Shown here: positions 1 through 10,067 of the stretch, in pieces | How the letters are laid out: each line of letters opens with the position of its first letter | Numbering within the stretch: the stretch's first letter is position 1 | From: Pseudocercospora fijiensis CIRAD86 | Lineage: Eukaryota > Ascomycota > Dothideomycetes > Mycosphaerellales > Mycosphaerellaceae | Assembly: GCF_000340215.1 (NCBI RefSeq) | Contig: NW_006921539.1 | Location: forward strand, 4,113,118 to 4,177,117 | Length of the DNA stretch: 64,000 bases | Direction: 5' to 3' | Notes under the pieces: generated by a model | What the model saw: only the letters and a program-made list of their open reading frames with translations | Told to the model about the DNA's origin: nothing | The model's database searches: none | Position numbers and translations under genes: made by a program

Positions 1-3000
1 AAGGACGTTACTAAGCTTTAGCTTACTACGAAGGTTATCGCCGCTAGCCTAATACTAGTTGTCGAAGTCTAGCGCACTCTCTAGCATTTCCTCTCTGTTT
101 ATACTAGTCGATTCCTCTTCTACGTCGCTAAGCGCTAGGTGCCGCATTGCATTACAGAGGTTCTATATATATCGGTCCTCGATAAGAGTATTCGATAGAA
201 GAGTAAAGAAGTATATATTAAACCGGCCGCTAGCTTCGTTAGCCTTCCGGTCGAAGAACTTCTATAGGTATAGTAGTAAGAAGAACTGCTTAGAGCCCTT
301 ATACGGTGCAACTAGGGCTTTCGGTAGGCGTAGTGCCTGTTTATTCTATTAGAATACCGAGTCTAGATCGTAATTATAGATAATATTATAGCAATCCTTA
401 CGATCTAGGGTCTTATTAGGATCCTATAATCGGAGCTCTTCCTAGTATCGCTTATTAAGGATAGTACGTAGGCATCGAGGCGTCGCTATATACTAGCTAT
501 TAAATAGCAAGCAGAAGATGTCGGGGATCTTATTGCGCTTCTCTATATTATTCTTAGACTAATTCTTGCGCCTAGGCGTATAGGCATTAGTATTAGCATT
601 AGTATTAGCATTAGCATTAGCCTTAGCCTAGGTTTCTAGTACAGCTTTGCCTATGCCTATACCTCTTAGAACGATAATAGTATCCTCGTTATCCTAATCC
701 TAGTCTAGGTCCCTATTAACATCTTTACTAAGAATCTCGGTATTACGTAAACCGCTTAGTCAGATCGGCTAGTATATAATAGCACCTTATACGAGGTGCT
801 TGTATTAGTCCGCATTAGCCGGTCTACTATCTCGATTGATAACAGAGGCATAGTTAACACTATCCGGAATACGCTTAGCTACATCGTCGATATACTAAGG
901 AAAGAAAAAGATAGTATACGACCGCTGTCCTACGCTAAGCTTACGACTAGTACGACTAGCTCGCTGCATAGCATCGTTAATATCCTTAGTAATAGGCAGT
1001 TGCTATATAATAACGAATTTAATATCGCTAATATTAGTGCCTATAGCGATCGCTAGTATACTAACTATAATGCGGGTTAATAAACGAGCGCTAGGCTTCT
1101 TAAACTCGTTATATCGGAGATCCTTGTCGTAATTAGCGACATATACGGTATAGAAAGCGACGACTTTATATACATTGTAGCCGGCATTATTCTAGGTATA
1201 CTTCTTAGTTAGATCTTCTTAGCCCTCTATTAGCTAGATAAGCTACTAACGTAGAATATAGGTTAGCTTATTAACCTTTCCCCGGCTATTAATAAATACG
1301 ATCGCCTTATCGATATTCGTAGGTATAGCTTGTCTATTAGTTACGGCCTTCTTTAGTAATAGGTATAGCAAGTCGAAGTCGCTACGATGCTTCTAAGGAA
1401 TAGTCTTAAATATATATATTATATCGATCCGGTCGATGCTTATACGGATAACCTTAGTCTTAAATGCATCGCGGCTATTAGTACGAAAGCCTCTATACTT
1501 TAAGACGAATTCTAAGGTCTTCTATAATATAGTCGCTAAGGTACCTAGCTATAAGGTATTATTACGGAAGAGACTGCGAAGCGTATAGATTTAAGCGAAT
1601 TCCTCCCGGAATTCCTTCTACTTGTATACTAAGTGTAGTTTATCGATAGTAATAAGGCTAATACGATCTCTAATCTTCTTAAAGACCTCTCGCAGTTCCG
1701 GCGTAGACGCTTACTCTAGACTATAGAAGATATAGTAGTAGTTACTAGCTACGATATTATCGTATATCTTTGGATCCTTACGCTTAGTCTCTATAGAGAT
1801 TATATAGCAACGTACGAGCTCGATATTATTGTATTCGGTAACTACGCCCTACTAGTTTAGCGCCCGCATTGTCTAGTTAATATCGGCCTTCTACTCTTTA
1901 CCTAGGCGATTTAGAGGGATAATCTAGATGTTAATACGACTAGTTAGCATTATATACGCCTAGTATATAAGACTCTTGCTACCGCTAGTCTTCTCGATTA
2001 TTATAATATCTATACCTACGAAGACGACGTTATAAAGTACCTCGTACTATAGGTCTAATAGGCTATATCCCTTACTAGGATAAAAGGCATCTAATACCTA
2101 CTATAGGCTATTCTTAATAATGTTCCGCTAGAAAGGCATTGCCTCTCGTTCTAGGCTAGCATCCTATACTAATATCTAAATCTCTTCGAGTATATACTGT
2201 TTTATATCCTTAGCGGCTTTCTAGAAGTATGCTGTCTTCTACTGCGCTGTATCTAGAAGCGCTAGCTTAGCCGACGACCAATTTGGCTTCTAGCGAGTAT
2301 AGGCTTTGCGAGATAGTAGAATTAGTACGGTTTAAGGCTAGTTTTGTAAGCCTTGCTTCTACTATTGCTTCTTCTATTGTTACTAAGGATCGTTAAATCT
2401 CCGGCCTACTAGGTCGATAGACTAGCCTTTCTTACTAGCCTTCTACTTATTTCGACTCTTCTTAGGCCTACGAAGGAACCTACCTCCTATAAAGTAATCT
2501 AGATTAGATATAGCGATACGAGGTACTAGTAGCTCTAGGTCTAGCGCAAGAGGCTAGCGTAGATATATAGTGAATCCTAGATCTAGCTACCGATATTAAT
2601 AGGACTCTTGTCTACTAGATGCATTAGTTAGTGTACGATATAGAGCCTAGGCGCGAAGGAAGCTACTACCTCCGAAGACAACTAGGTCTAGTAGAGCGAT
2701 ACAAGGAATAGGTACTACTCTATTAGTATTAGCATTAGTATAAGTATAGCAGCAGTCTCCGTACCTAGTCTAATCTAAATTCTTATCGACTACGACCTAC
2801 TTATAATTAACAGCTTCGCCGCCCTCTATAGTATCTACCTCTTTCTAGTTTAGGTCTATTAATAGTCCTATATTGTATAGCGGGCCTTAACGAGCGGCGG
2901 CGCGAATCGATTAGCGGCTATATATACGCTATCTACGGACTATACGCTAAAGAGTCTAGCCTTCGGCCTAGCGCTCGATCTAGCGCTAGCGGCGATATTC

Positions 3001-3100
3001 TTCGGAGCGGACAAGGCCTTCGAAGCAGTCGGTAATAATAGGCTCGTCCGGATCTTAACGTAGGACAGGATCGCTATCTCTAGTAGCGAGATAGGCCTAC
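1..3100 (-). pseudogene. RIP-degraded RecQ-like DEAD/DEAH helicase relic
   Basis: On the minus strand one frame can be followed from about 2,560 down past 800, broken mainly by TAG/TAA. Helicase motifs appear in order: a degenerate Walker A (EKTSGSKS, near 1,990), then IIPLNRLGKE (motif Ia-like), IDKLHLVYK near 1,620 (a DExH box with K for E), LGTLATIL near 1,530 (motif III region), KAIVFINSR near 1,290 (motif IV), AIAIGTNISDI near 1,030 (motif V) and MQRASRTSRK near 950 (motif VI). This order fits RecQ-type SF2 helicases. Fungal subtelomeres often carry such helicase genes (telomere-linked helicases), so that is the likeliest origin. A Lys/Gln-rich segment precedes the motor (2,280-2,560). 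The frame above 2,560 was not followed in detail, so the upstream limit is uncertain and the lower end may run off the window. The gene is not functional: stops are frequent and motifs I and II are damaged. Confidence 0.7.
583..634. repeat. Hexamer repeat (ATTAGC/ATTAGT)n
   Basis: About eight units of ATTAGT or ATTAGC lie inside the helicase relic. On the minus strand they read as alternating Ala-Asn and Thr-Asn, so this was a low-complexity coding stretch near the C-terminus. Confidence 0.7.
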
Positions 3101-3209
3101 TAAGGAGCCTCGATAGCTTCGCCTATAGCTATAATATAAGATGTGCAGTATGCGATAGGGGAAATATAGACTCGAGTCTTAGATACGATAAGCGAGTATA
3201 GACTAGAGC

Positions 3210-3412
3210 GGGCAGGGATTAATCGTTATAGGAAGGCTTTATAGGAAGGCTTTATAGGAAGGCTTTGTAAGAGGGTAGACTAGAGCGGGCAGGGATTAAT
3301 CGTTGCAGGAAGGCTTTATAGGAAGGCTTTGTAGGAAGGCTTTGCAAGAGGGCTTTGCAAGAGGGCTTTATAAGAGGGCTTTATAAGAGGGCTTTGTAAG
3401 AGGGCGCTTTTG
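3210..3412. repeat. Minisatellite of 12-13 bp GGAAGGCTTTAT/GAGGGCTTTGTAA units
   Basis: Roughly a dozen tandem units of the type AGGAAGGCTTTAT or AGAGGGCTTTGTA. A longer segment beginning AGACTAGAGCGGGCAGGG also occurs twice (about 3,202 and 3,279), so the array has a two-level structure. No reading frame was recognised across it. Confidence 0.8.
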
Positions 3413-3420
3413 CAGGAGTA

Positions 3421-4003
3421 TTAGAGGTATCTAACAGGTTCGTGCAATGTTAGATAAGTGTATACGAACCTACGCGAAGGTGTACGGAGTTACGCGTACG
3501 TAGTAAAGCGCATAGACCTAGAACAGCCGCGTTTTAGCCTAGTCTGCCCGATACGCCTTAGGACCTAACAACGCGACACTTTTACGCATAGCAAACACTT
3601 AGAGGTTAGAGAGCGGCCGATTCTAAAGGTCCGCGTCTATCTCGTTTGCTACAAATAGTAGTTTTTAGTATCGCGATATAGGACATCCGGACGCTGTTCG
3701 TATAAGGATTCTTACGTAGTAGTGTTTTCTAATTATTATTTACGTAACTTAAATAATACAGACAATGATATATAGACAAAAAGAATCTTTAGACTTAGCC
3801 GCAGGTACATTATTATATATGCTAAGCCCGTATTTAGGTAGTTGTTATACTATTCTACCTGTTTTGTAGGTATATAAGGTTAATACTATAGCTTTGCTAC
3901 ATTTGTCCTTAGGCTCTTCTACGAAGACTTCTTCTATATACTAGACTATATATAGAAGAGCCGAGAACCGATCGACGCTAATTGTACGTAGGTTAGGTAA
4001 AGG
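3421..4003. other. RIP-affected spacer with no recognised gene
   Basis: No coding frame, RNA gene or terminal repeat was recognised here. The first 250 bases keep somewhat more CpA/TpG than the flanks. The remainder is TpA-rich. Confidence 0.5.
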
Positions 4004-4059
4004 AAGGTAGAAGGTAGAAGGTAGAAGGTAGAAGGTAGAAGGTAGAAGATAGAAGGTAG
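4004..4059. repeat. Heptamer repeat (AGAAGGT)n
   Basis: About seven tandem copies of GGTAGAA, one with a G-to-A change giving AGATAGAA. Flanks are purine-rich. No function is visible. Confidence 0.85.
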
Positions 4060-4469
4060 GATAAAGTCTATAAGAAGAGCCTAAGAAGGAGGTAGGAGCG
4101 TAATAACACGCTCGATAACAAGCTAAACAAGATAAGTAGTAATAATAAGAACAGATATAAGAAGCAGGACGACAAGTTAAATACTATATTAGAAGGGCTA
4201 AGGAGTAGTTTTAGTAGGTAATTTGCGGTTTAGGCATAAGTAGTAACTATACGATATTTAATATAAACGCTAGCATTTCGAATGTCTATATTTCCTAACA
4301 ATTAGGTAAGCTTCTCGATGCTTAGTATACGTACTCTTTATATTAGTTATTTCTCGTATACTACGAGTCCCGTAGAAAGTATATAATACCGATACCTAAA
4401 CTAGGTCTTAGCATTCCGCTATACTATTAGATTTCTACTATCGACTTTATACTACCTTTATTATAACAA

Positions 4470-6058
4470 CAACTACTATTATCTATTACTAGGCACATTT
4501 AGACCTAGATATTTATTAAGCGTCGGCGCCCTATACTTAAATCTACCCCTAATTATATCCGGAATGCTTATCTCTAGCGCATCTTCCTAGCGGAGGCAAA
4601 CTATACAATTATAAAGGAATACCGATACCCTCTAGAACAACGCGATCGGCTAGTTTATAGACTAGAGGTTGTTATAGAAATAATTAAGTAACTAATACGT
4701 TTCTATCTTTCCGAATATCTATTCTACGCTAATCCTAACTAACAATAGCTTAGTATTGAATTTCCGTTCGTTTAACTCGAGATACTAATACCCCTACGCG
4801 TACGTAAACAGAGCTATATAGCTATATAAGCTATAATAAGCATTGTCGCTAACGACGAAGAGATATAGCCTATCTTCGAAGAGATTAGTAAAGCGCTCTT
4901 CTAGGTCCGTACGCTAGAATATAGTCTAGTCGTAGCAAGCTCTAACTTCTAGTAACGATATATAAATAACGAGTCTATCCGGTGCTATTATAGCCTAGTA
5001 TTTAAGACCTTAACCCTTATAATAGAGGCTATATACTACCTTCGCTATCGTCGGGTCCTATAGTATATAGAACGACTAGAATACGCCGTCGATAAATCCC
5101 TATACCCTGCCCTCGTAGAAGCTACTATTATTAAGTGCATTAACCCGCTATCTATAAAAATAAAGCTTCTCGTACGTTAAACTAGGCTACTAATAGATTA
5201 GATTATAGTATCGCTCGTAGATCTCGTAAAGCGCTCTATAGAATATATAGTATATAGTACTCGAATAGCTACTAAGCAGCGTCGATTGTCTATACTAGCG
5301 ATCCGGATATAACAATCTCTAGTATAATATATAGACTACTTGTCTTGCCGTAGCTCTATAACCTCTATAATTTACTTAGTACTTAGGATTACCCTAAATA
5401 GCGGTAGCAAGGCGACTAATCTAGCTCTTTATAAGCCGATAGAGCCTACGGATATTCTCGTTATATTCGTCGTCTATAGACTAGTTTACTACGTAAGCAG
5501 ACATACGGAAGGACTCTCTATTATCCGGAGCCCTTATACTACGCTAGATCTAGTTAGTTAGGTCGTTATATAGGCTCTAGTTAAGTACTAAATTCGCCGT
5601 AAAGGTAACTATATATTAGTACTACTATAAGAGCCGTTATTGCGTTAAAACCTAAGTCTCTAGGTTATCGTCTACCTCTTCGAGTAATAGTAGGAGCTTA
5701 GTAGCTATATTAGAGGTATTTACTTCGATTACGCGTAGATTAATATATACAAACTATATAGCACTATGCTACTAAGGAGGTAGCAATTAAGCTTTAATAT
5801 ATTACTAATTTGACCGCCTGAGATTGACAACCGAGGGTAGCTTTATTGCCTTCGAGACGAGTCTCGAATAGGCCTAGCTACTAACCATGAGCGCACTCAC
5901 ACGCTTGCAAACTATCCTTCGAAACCGGTGGAGTGCTTTCCACGCCGTGTGGGAACAAGAAACGACGCTGCGAATAAGAATGTCTGTGTCGAAGCCCACG
6001 CCATTCCAAACGAGGTCGCGCGCATCTTACCGTGCGAGATAAGCTCCAGAACCAAGGG
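4470..6058 (+). pseudogene. Unidentified degenerate ORF ending in a C2H2-like segment
   Basis: One plus-strand frame can be read from about 4,480 through 5,880 with stops almost only TAG/TAA, then continues without a break into non-RIP DNA to a TAG at 6,056. Near 5,840-5,900 it shows Cys-x12-His-x3-His (C...NHERTH), the second half of a C2H2 zinc finger followed by a linker-like TLA. A further Cys-x12-Asn-x3-Cys follows at about 5,928-5,982, resembling a finger with one His lost. The long part before it (including the open stretch 5,340-5,561) is rich in Leu, Ile, Arg and Tyr and was not recognised. It may be a host gene partly eaten by RIP or a repeat-borne zinc-finger gene. The zinc-finger reading is suggestive only; the first Cys pair is incomplete. 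Confidence 0.4.
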
Positions 6059-6385
6059 TTAGGCTGGAGACGGCGAATCTTCAAAGACGCCACACCTCCC
6101 CTCATGTCGGTGTCGGTGCATGTCTCAGAAGGAAGGAAGTGCCGTGATTGGGCCATATCACAACATCGTCGCTTGGCAATAGCATCATTAGCCCCAAACA
6201 CGCTTCGTCCTGAAGATCTTACTCACAACGGGAGGCAAGTGCGCGAATGCGGCTCGACTCGACCATACTGCCACCCATCATGCTTGGGACTTCCGTGATC
6301 ACTACATCTCTTGAAAAGCAGGCCGTCCCTCTGCCTACATGTATCGGCCTGTCTTTCACCAACGCCTGGGCCAGCAACGGTCAAG

Positions 6386-8388
6386 ATGAGGAACATTGCA
6401 GCCACGCTCCTGGCAGCAGCCGCTACTGTTGCCGCTGCACCTGTGGTCGAAGAACGCCAGAACGACTTGGTGTTCGACTACATCGTCGTCGGCAGTGGAG
6501 CAGGTGGTGGGCCATTGGCGAGTCGACTGGCTCGTGCAGGCCAGTCCGTTCTCCTCATCGAGAGTGGAGATGACCAGGGCACAAACTACAATTACACAGT
6601 GCCTGGTTTCCAAGCCGCTGTCACTCAAGACCCGCAGATTGCTTGGGATATCTACGTGAGTCGACCGATCAATCCACGCACTGCAGAAGCATGGCTGACA
6701 ACAGCTCGCCAAGGTGAACCACTACCAAGATCAAACCAGAGCCAGACGAGATCCCAAGTATGTCGAGGGCAAGGGAATTCTTTATCCTAGAGCCGGAACT
6801 TTGGGTGGCTGCGTCTCTCACAACGCCTTGATCTGGATCACCCCACATGCCTCTGACTGGGACAATATCGCTACCATCACTGGAGATTCTTCCTGGTCGT
6901 CTGCCAACATGCAAAAGTACTTGGCGAAGATCTACGAATGGCAACCCACTGGTCCCACCGACCCAGCCATTCTTTTGAAGGACACCACGCTTGTCCAGCA
7001 CTTGGCCGGCGGTGCTGCCGTGATGGGCGTTGGTCCGGACCCGCTTGCTGCCGTTACGGGACTCGGACAGACTCTGCTTACTGACCCGAACAACACTCCA
7101 GGTCGCGACTCCTTGGAAGGCTTCTACCAGATCCCGCTCATCCAGCGAGGTGGCCAGAGAGTCTCTGTGAGGGACTTCATCGTTGACACCGAGAACAGTG
7201 GCTTTCCCCTCACCATTCGTACAAATTGTCACGTTACTAAGATCAATTTCAATACCACTGGCTCTACTCCCAAGGCTGTTGGCGTCGAATTCTTGGATGG
7301 CAAGGTAGGTAAACCGAACTGCACACTCCCGCCTCGTAGCCCTCTTTTTCTCGCCAAGGACGTCTGCTAACGCTTCTATCCTTTACTTCTAGCATCTGTA
7401 CAGAGCATCTCCACTTAGTGGTGCTGCTGGTACTCCTGGAAAGGCTACCGCCAGGAAGGAAGTCATCATGGCTGGTGGATCGTACAACACCGTACAGACC
7501 CTCAAGCTGAGCGGCGTGGGTCCAGCAAGCGAGCTGAACAGGTTTGGCATCGAAGTCGTCAAAGACGTGCCAGGCCTCGGAAAGAATATGCAAGATCGCT
7601 ACGAGATCCCGGTAAATGCAAGGCATCCCAATGACTTCTCGATCCTGGACGGTTGTACCTTTGACGCCAAGCCGCACGACGAGTGCTACGCTCAGTGGCA
7701 GAACAATCCAAGCGTGCTTGGTCTGCGTGGTGCCTATGGTAGTAATGGGCTTGCAGCGGCAATGGCAGTGAACTCCGACTACGCCGATGACAAGAACATC
7801 GATCTCTTCATCTTCGGTGGACCAGTCAACTTCACCGGCTACTTCCCTCGCTGGGGCGATGCAGCGGTCGCGAGCCACAAAGTCTTCAGCTGGTACACAT
7901 TGAAGGCTCACACGCGCAACAAGGCCGGGACGGTTGAGCTGAGATCGACCAATCCGCTCGACACGCCCATCATCAACTTCAACTATTTCGACACCGGGAC
8001 GACAGCAGGCGGGGCGGACCAGAAAGATGTCAACGCCTTGGTTCAAGCGATCAAAATGTCTCGCGAAGCAAACCAGCGATACTCCAACTATGCCATCCTT
8101 GGTGGCACCAACTTCAGCGAAGAGAGGCCTGGTGCGGCTGCAGACACGGATGCGGCATTGCAACAGTTCGTGAAGGACGAGGCATGGGGGCATCATGCCT
8201 GCTGCACTGCACCTATCGGCTCTGCGAGCGACAGCAATGCCGTCTTGGATTCCAAGTTCCGCGTCCGGGGTATTGATGGGTTGAGAGTCGTGGACGCGAG
8301 CATTTTCCCGGCCATACCGGGCATATTCATTACGGCGCCTATCATGGTGGCCAGCGAGAAGGCCGCTGACACGATTCTTCATGGATAG
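6386..8388 (+). CDS. Secreted GMC-family FAD oxidoreductase (choline-dehydrogenase-like)
   Basis: Three exons: 6,386-6,655, 6,714-7,304 and 7,393-8,388, giving 618 residues. Intron 1 (58 nt) is GTGAGT...AAG with a GCTGAC branch-like site; intron 2 (88 nt) is GTAGGT...TTCTAG. The start at 6,386 gives a signal peptide (MRNIAATLLAAAATVAAAP), so export is likely. Residues 32-42 (YIVVGSGAGGG) are the FAD-binding Rossmann motif. The GMC signature follows at the start of exon 2 (AGTLGGCVSHNALIW). The C-terminal domain has WGHHACCTAPIG, in which His555 matches the catalytic base position, and ends in IPGIFITAPIMVASEKAAD. The second catalytic His/Asn of many GMC enzymes is not obvious there. The family oxidises alcohols, sugars or related substrates with FAD; the substrate cannot be told from sequence. 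It is followed about 390 bp later by the MOSC gene on the same strand. Length is typical for the family. Confidence 0.9.
6656..6713 (+). other. Intron 1 of the GMC oxidoreductase gene
   Basis: Donor GTGAGT and acceptor CCAAG keep the frame from ...WDIY to VNHYQDQ.... A branch-like GCTGAC lies about 20 nt before the acceptor. Reading through the intron would end the protein early, so splicing is required. Confidence 0.85.
7305..7392 (+). other. Intron 2 of the GMC oxidoreductase gene
   Basis: Donor GTAGGT after ...EFLDGK and pyrimidine-rich acceptor CTTTACTTCTAG before HLYRASP. The frame runs to a stop without splicing, and the joined product restores the family alignment. Confidence 0.85.
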
Positions 8389-8774
8389 AGTAGAGTCGAC
8401 ACCAATCGAGAGGCTAGAATGCTCATTTGATCGATACGGGCCCCGTGGAAAAGGTTATTAGAATATAGCACTCGGCAAGGATTAGGCAATATTTAAAGCT
8501 GTCGCTCAGTGTCAGGGATATGGCTGCATAGAATACGCTTCGCACAACGCTCCTGCCTCCTGTGTGACTCTGCATCGCAATTCAATGGCGCTTGCACTTC
8601 CATCTTGCTCTTGTCCTCGGCGGCGCTCACCTTGAGGAGCCACGTCGCCACTGTATCTTCTGTCCCACTCGGTCACCGACCACGTCTTCTGCTGAGCGCC
8701 CAGGAGCCAGGAATTGCAATGCGGCATTCCTGAGGCTCCTCGACTATTGATACCAGAGTCTCCAGCACGCCCCA
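8389..8774. other. Intergenic region between GMC and MOSC genes
   Basis: This stretch should hold the 3' end of the GMC gene and the promoter of the MOSC gene. No clear TATA box or second gene was seen. Short open frames on both strands have no recognisable features. Confidence 0.5.
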
Positions 8775-10067
8775 ATGGTCAAAGGCAATTCGGAAGCAAC
8801 GATGCATGTCCTCATCGCCCTGTTCTGGCACTTCGTCGCCTACTTCCATAGCTGGAAAGGAGCAGCGGCCTTGCTCACAGCAGCTGTACTTGTACGCAAA
8901 CTCCGACCGCGGCGGTCCACATCTAGTACGGAAGCGATATTGCCGTTGAGGAGATACGACTGCGAGGGAAACAGTCGTCTCGAAAGCATACGACTCCTGG
9001 ACGAGGATGATCGGTCACCGTCAGTCGCAGGTCTGTTCGTCTACCCTCTCAAGTCATGCAAGGGTATTGAGGTGCCAATCGCTCGGGTCGGAAAGACGGG
9101 ATTCAAATTCGACCGATTGTTCGCGTTCGCAGAGTTCAACGATGGCAGATGGAAGATCATCACGCAAAGGGAGTACCCCAAACTGGCACTGATTGAGACC
9201 GAGCTGTGGGTTCCGGGTCCATCTCATACGCAACAGGACGAAGACTCAACTCATGAAAAGGAATCTGGTGTCACGCTATCCCCAGAGGCTTCGCCTGCGA
9301 TAGATCGGGTTCGAGATGTGAGAGCCAATGGTGGCTTCCTTTTAGCCCACTTCTCATTCGAGAACAACACCGTCATCATACGAATACCTCTGTGCCCAAC
9401 TCCGGAAAGAGCTACCGCCAAGAAATACCGAACCGAAAGCTTGTCCGTCTGGATTGATACTCCCAAAGCCATCGATGTGACGAGCGAGATCAAATCTTCT
9501 AACGTCGAACGCCTGAGGCGTTTCTTGGGCGCGAAGCACTCGCTTGGACTTTTCCGCATGGATCAAAGAAACCTCCGAACCATTACCAGAAGCTTGCCTC
9601 GGGATCTTCCTGATGAGCACTTTGAGGTTGGTCTCGCAGACGCTTTTCCCGTGCATCTCATTAACATTGCTAGTGTCCGCGAGCTCAACAAGAATATGGA
9701 CTCGGAGGCTGAAGCAGAAGATCTTCATATTGGACGATTCCGAGCCAACATTATCATCAATGCAGATGCCTACGAAGAAGACTTTTGGAAGCGCGTACGC
9801 ATTGGAAACACCATCTACCACGCAGCCTGTCGTACTGCCCGCTGTCCTTTGGCGAACGTCGACCAAGACACTGGAGTCATGGCCAGACACGAGCCTCTCC
9901 GGACGCTCAGGAGGACAAGAGTTGTTGACGAGGGAGCGAAGCCTCATGCTGTGCTTGGATTGTCTATGATTCCTCTTGGTAGACTTGGACAGGCAAGCAT
10001 ATGTGTTGGAGACCAGGTCGAAGTGCTCGAGACGGGCGAGCATGTTTATGAGAAAATGTTTCAATAA
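8775..10067 (+). CDS. Membrane-anchored MOSC-domain protein (mARC-like molybdenum cofactor protein)
   Basis: Single exon, 430 residues. Residues about 10-40 (from HVLIALFWHFVAYF) form a probable N-terminal membrane anchor, followed by an Arg-rich stretch. Residues about 84-230 match the MOSC N-terminal beta-barrel type (GLFVYPLKSCKGIEV). Residues about 260-425 form the MOSC domain, with IGRFRANIII and CRTARCPLANVDQDTG; Cys357 is in the place of the molybdenum-binding Cys of the family. Such proteins (mitochondrial amidoxime reducing component type) bind sulfurated or oxo molybdenum cofactor and reduce N-hydroxylated compounds, usually anchored in an outer membrane. The exact substrate is not inferable. 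An alternative start is Met10 (8,802), which would shorten the leader but keep the anchor. The antisense open frame at 9,354-10,064 is a shadow. Confidence 0.88.
   Translation: MVKGNSEATMHVLIALFWHFVAYFHSWKGAAALLTAAVLVRKLRPRRSTSSTEAILPLRRYDCEGNSRLESIRLLDEDDRSPSVAGLFVYPLKSCKGIEVPIARVGKTGFKFDRLFAFAEFNDGRWKIITQREYPKLALIETELWVPGPSHTQQDEDSTHEKESGVTLSPEASPAIDRVRDVRANGGFLLAHFSFENNTVIIRIPLCPTPERATAKKYRTESLSVWIDTPKAIDVTSEIKSSNVERLRRFLGAKHSLGLFRMDQRNLRTITRSLPRDLPDEHFEVGLADAFPVHLINIASVRELNKNMDSEAEAEDLHIGRFRANIIINADAYEEDFWKRVRIGNTIYHAACRTARCPLANVDQDTGVMARHEPLRTLRRTRVVDEGAKPHAVLGLSMIPLGRLGQASICVGDQVEVLETGEHVYEKMFQ

Noticed and set aside
3210..3412. CRISPR-like array
   Set aside because: Units are contiguous without unique spacers, and the genome is eukaryotic; it is a minisatellite.
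7264..8382. 372-codon minus-strand frame opposite GMC exon 3
   Set aside because: Antisense shadow of a high-GC coding exon; no domain features.
9354..10064. 236-codon minus-strand frame opposite the MOSC gene
   Set aside because: Shadow of the MOSC coding frame; no family features, and the plus frame has clear MOSC motifs.
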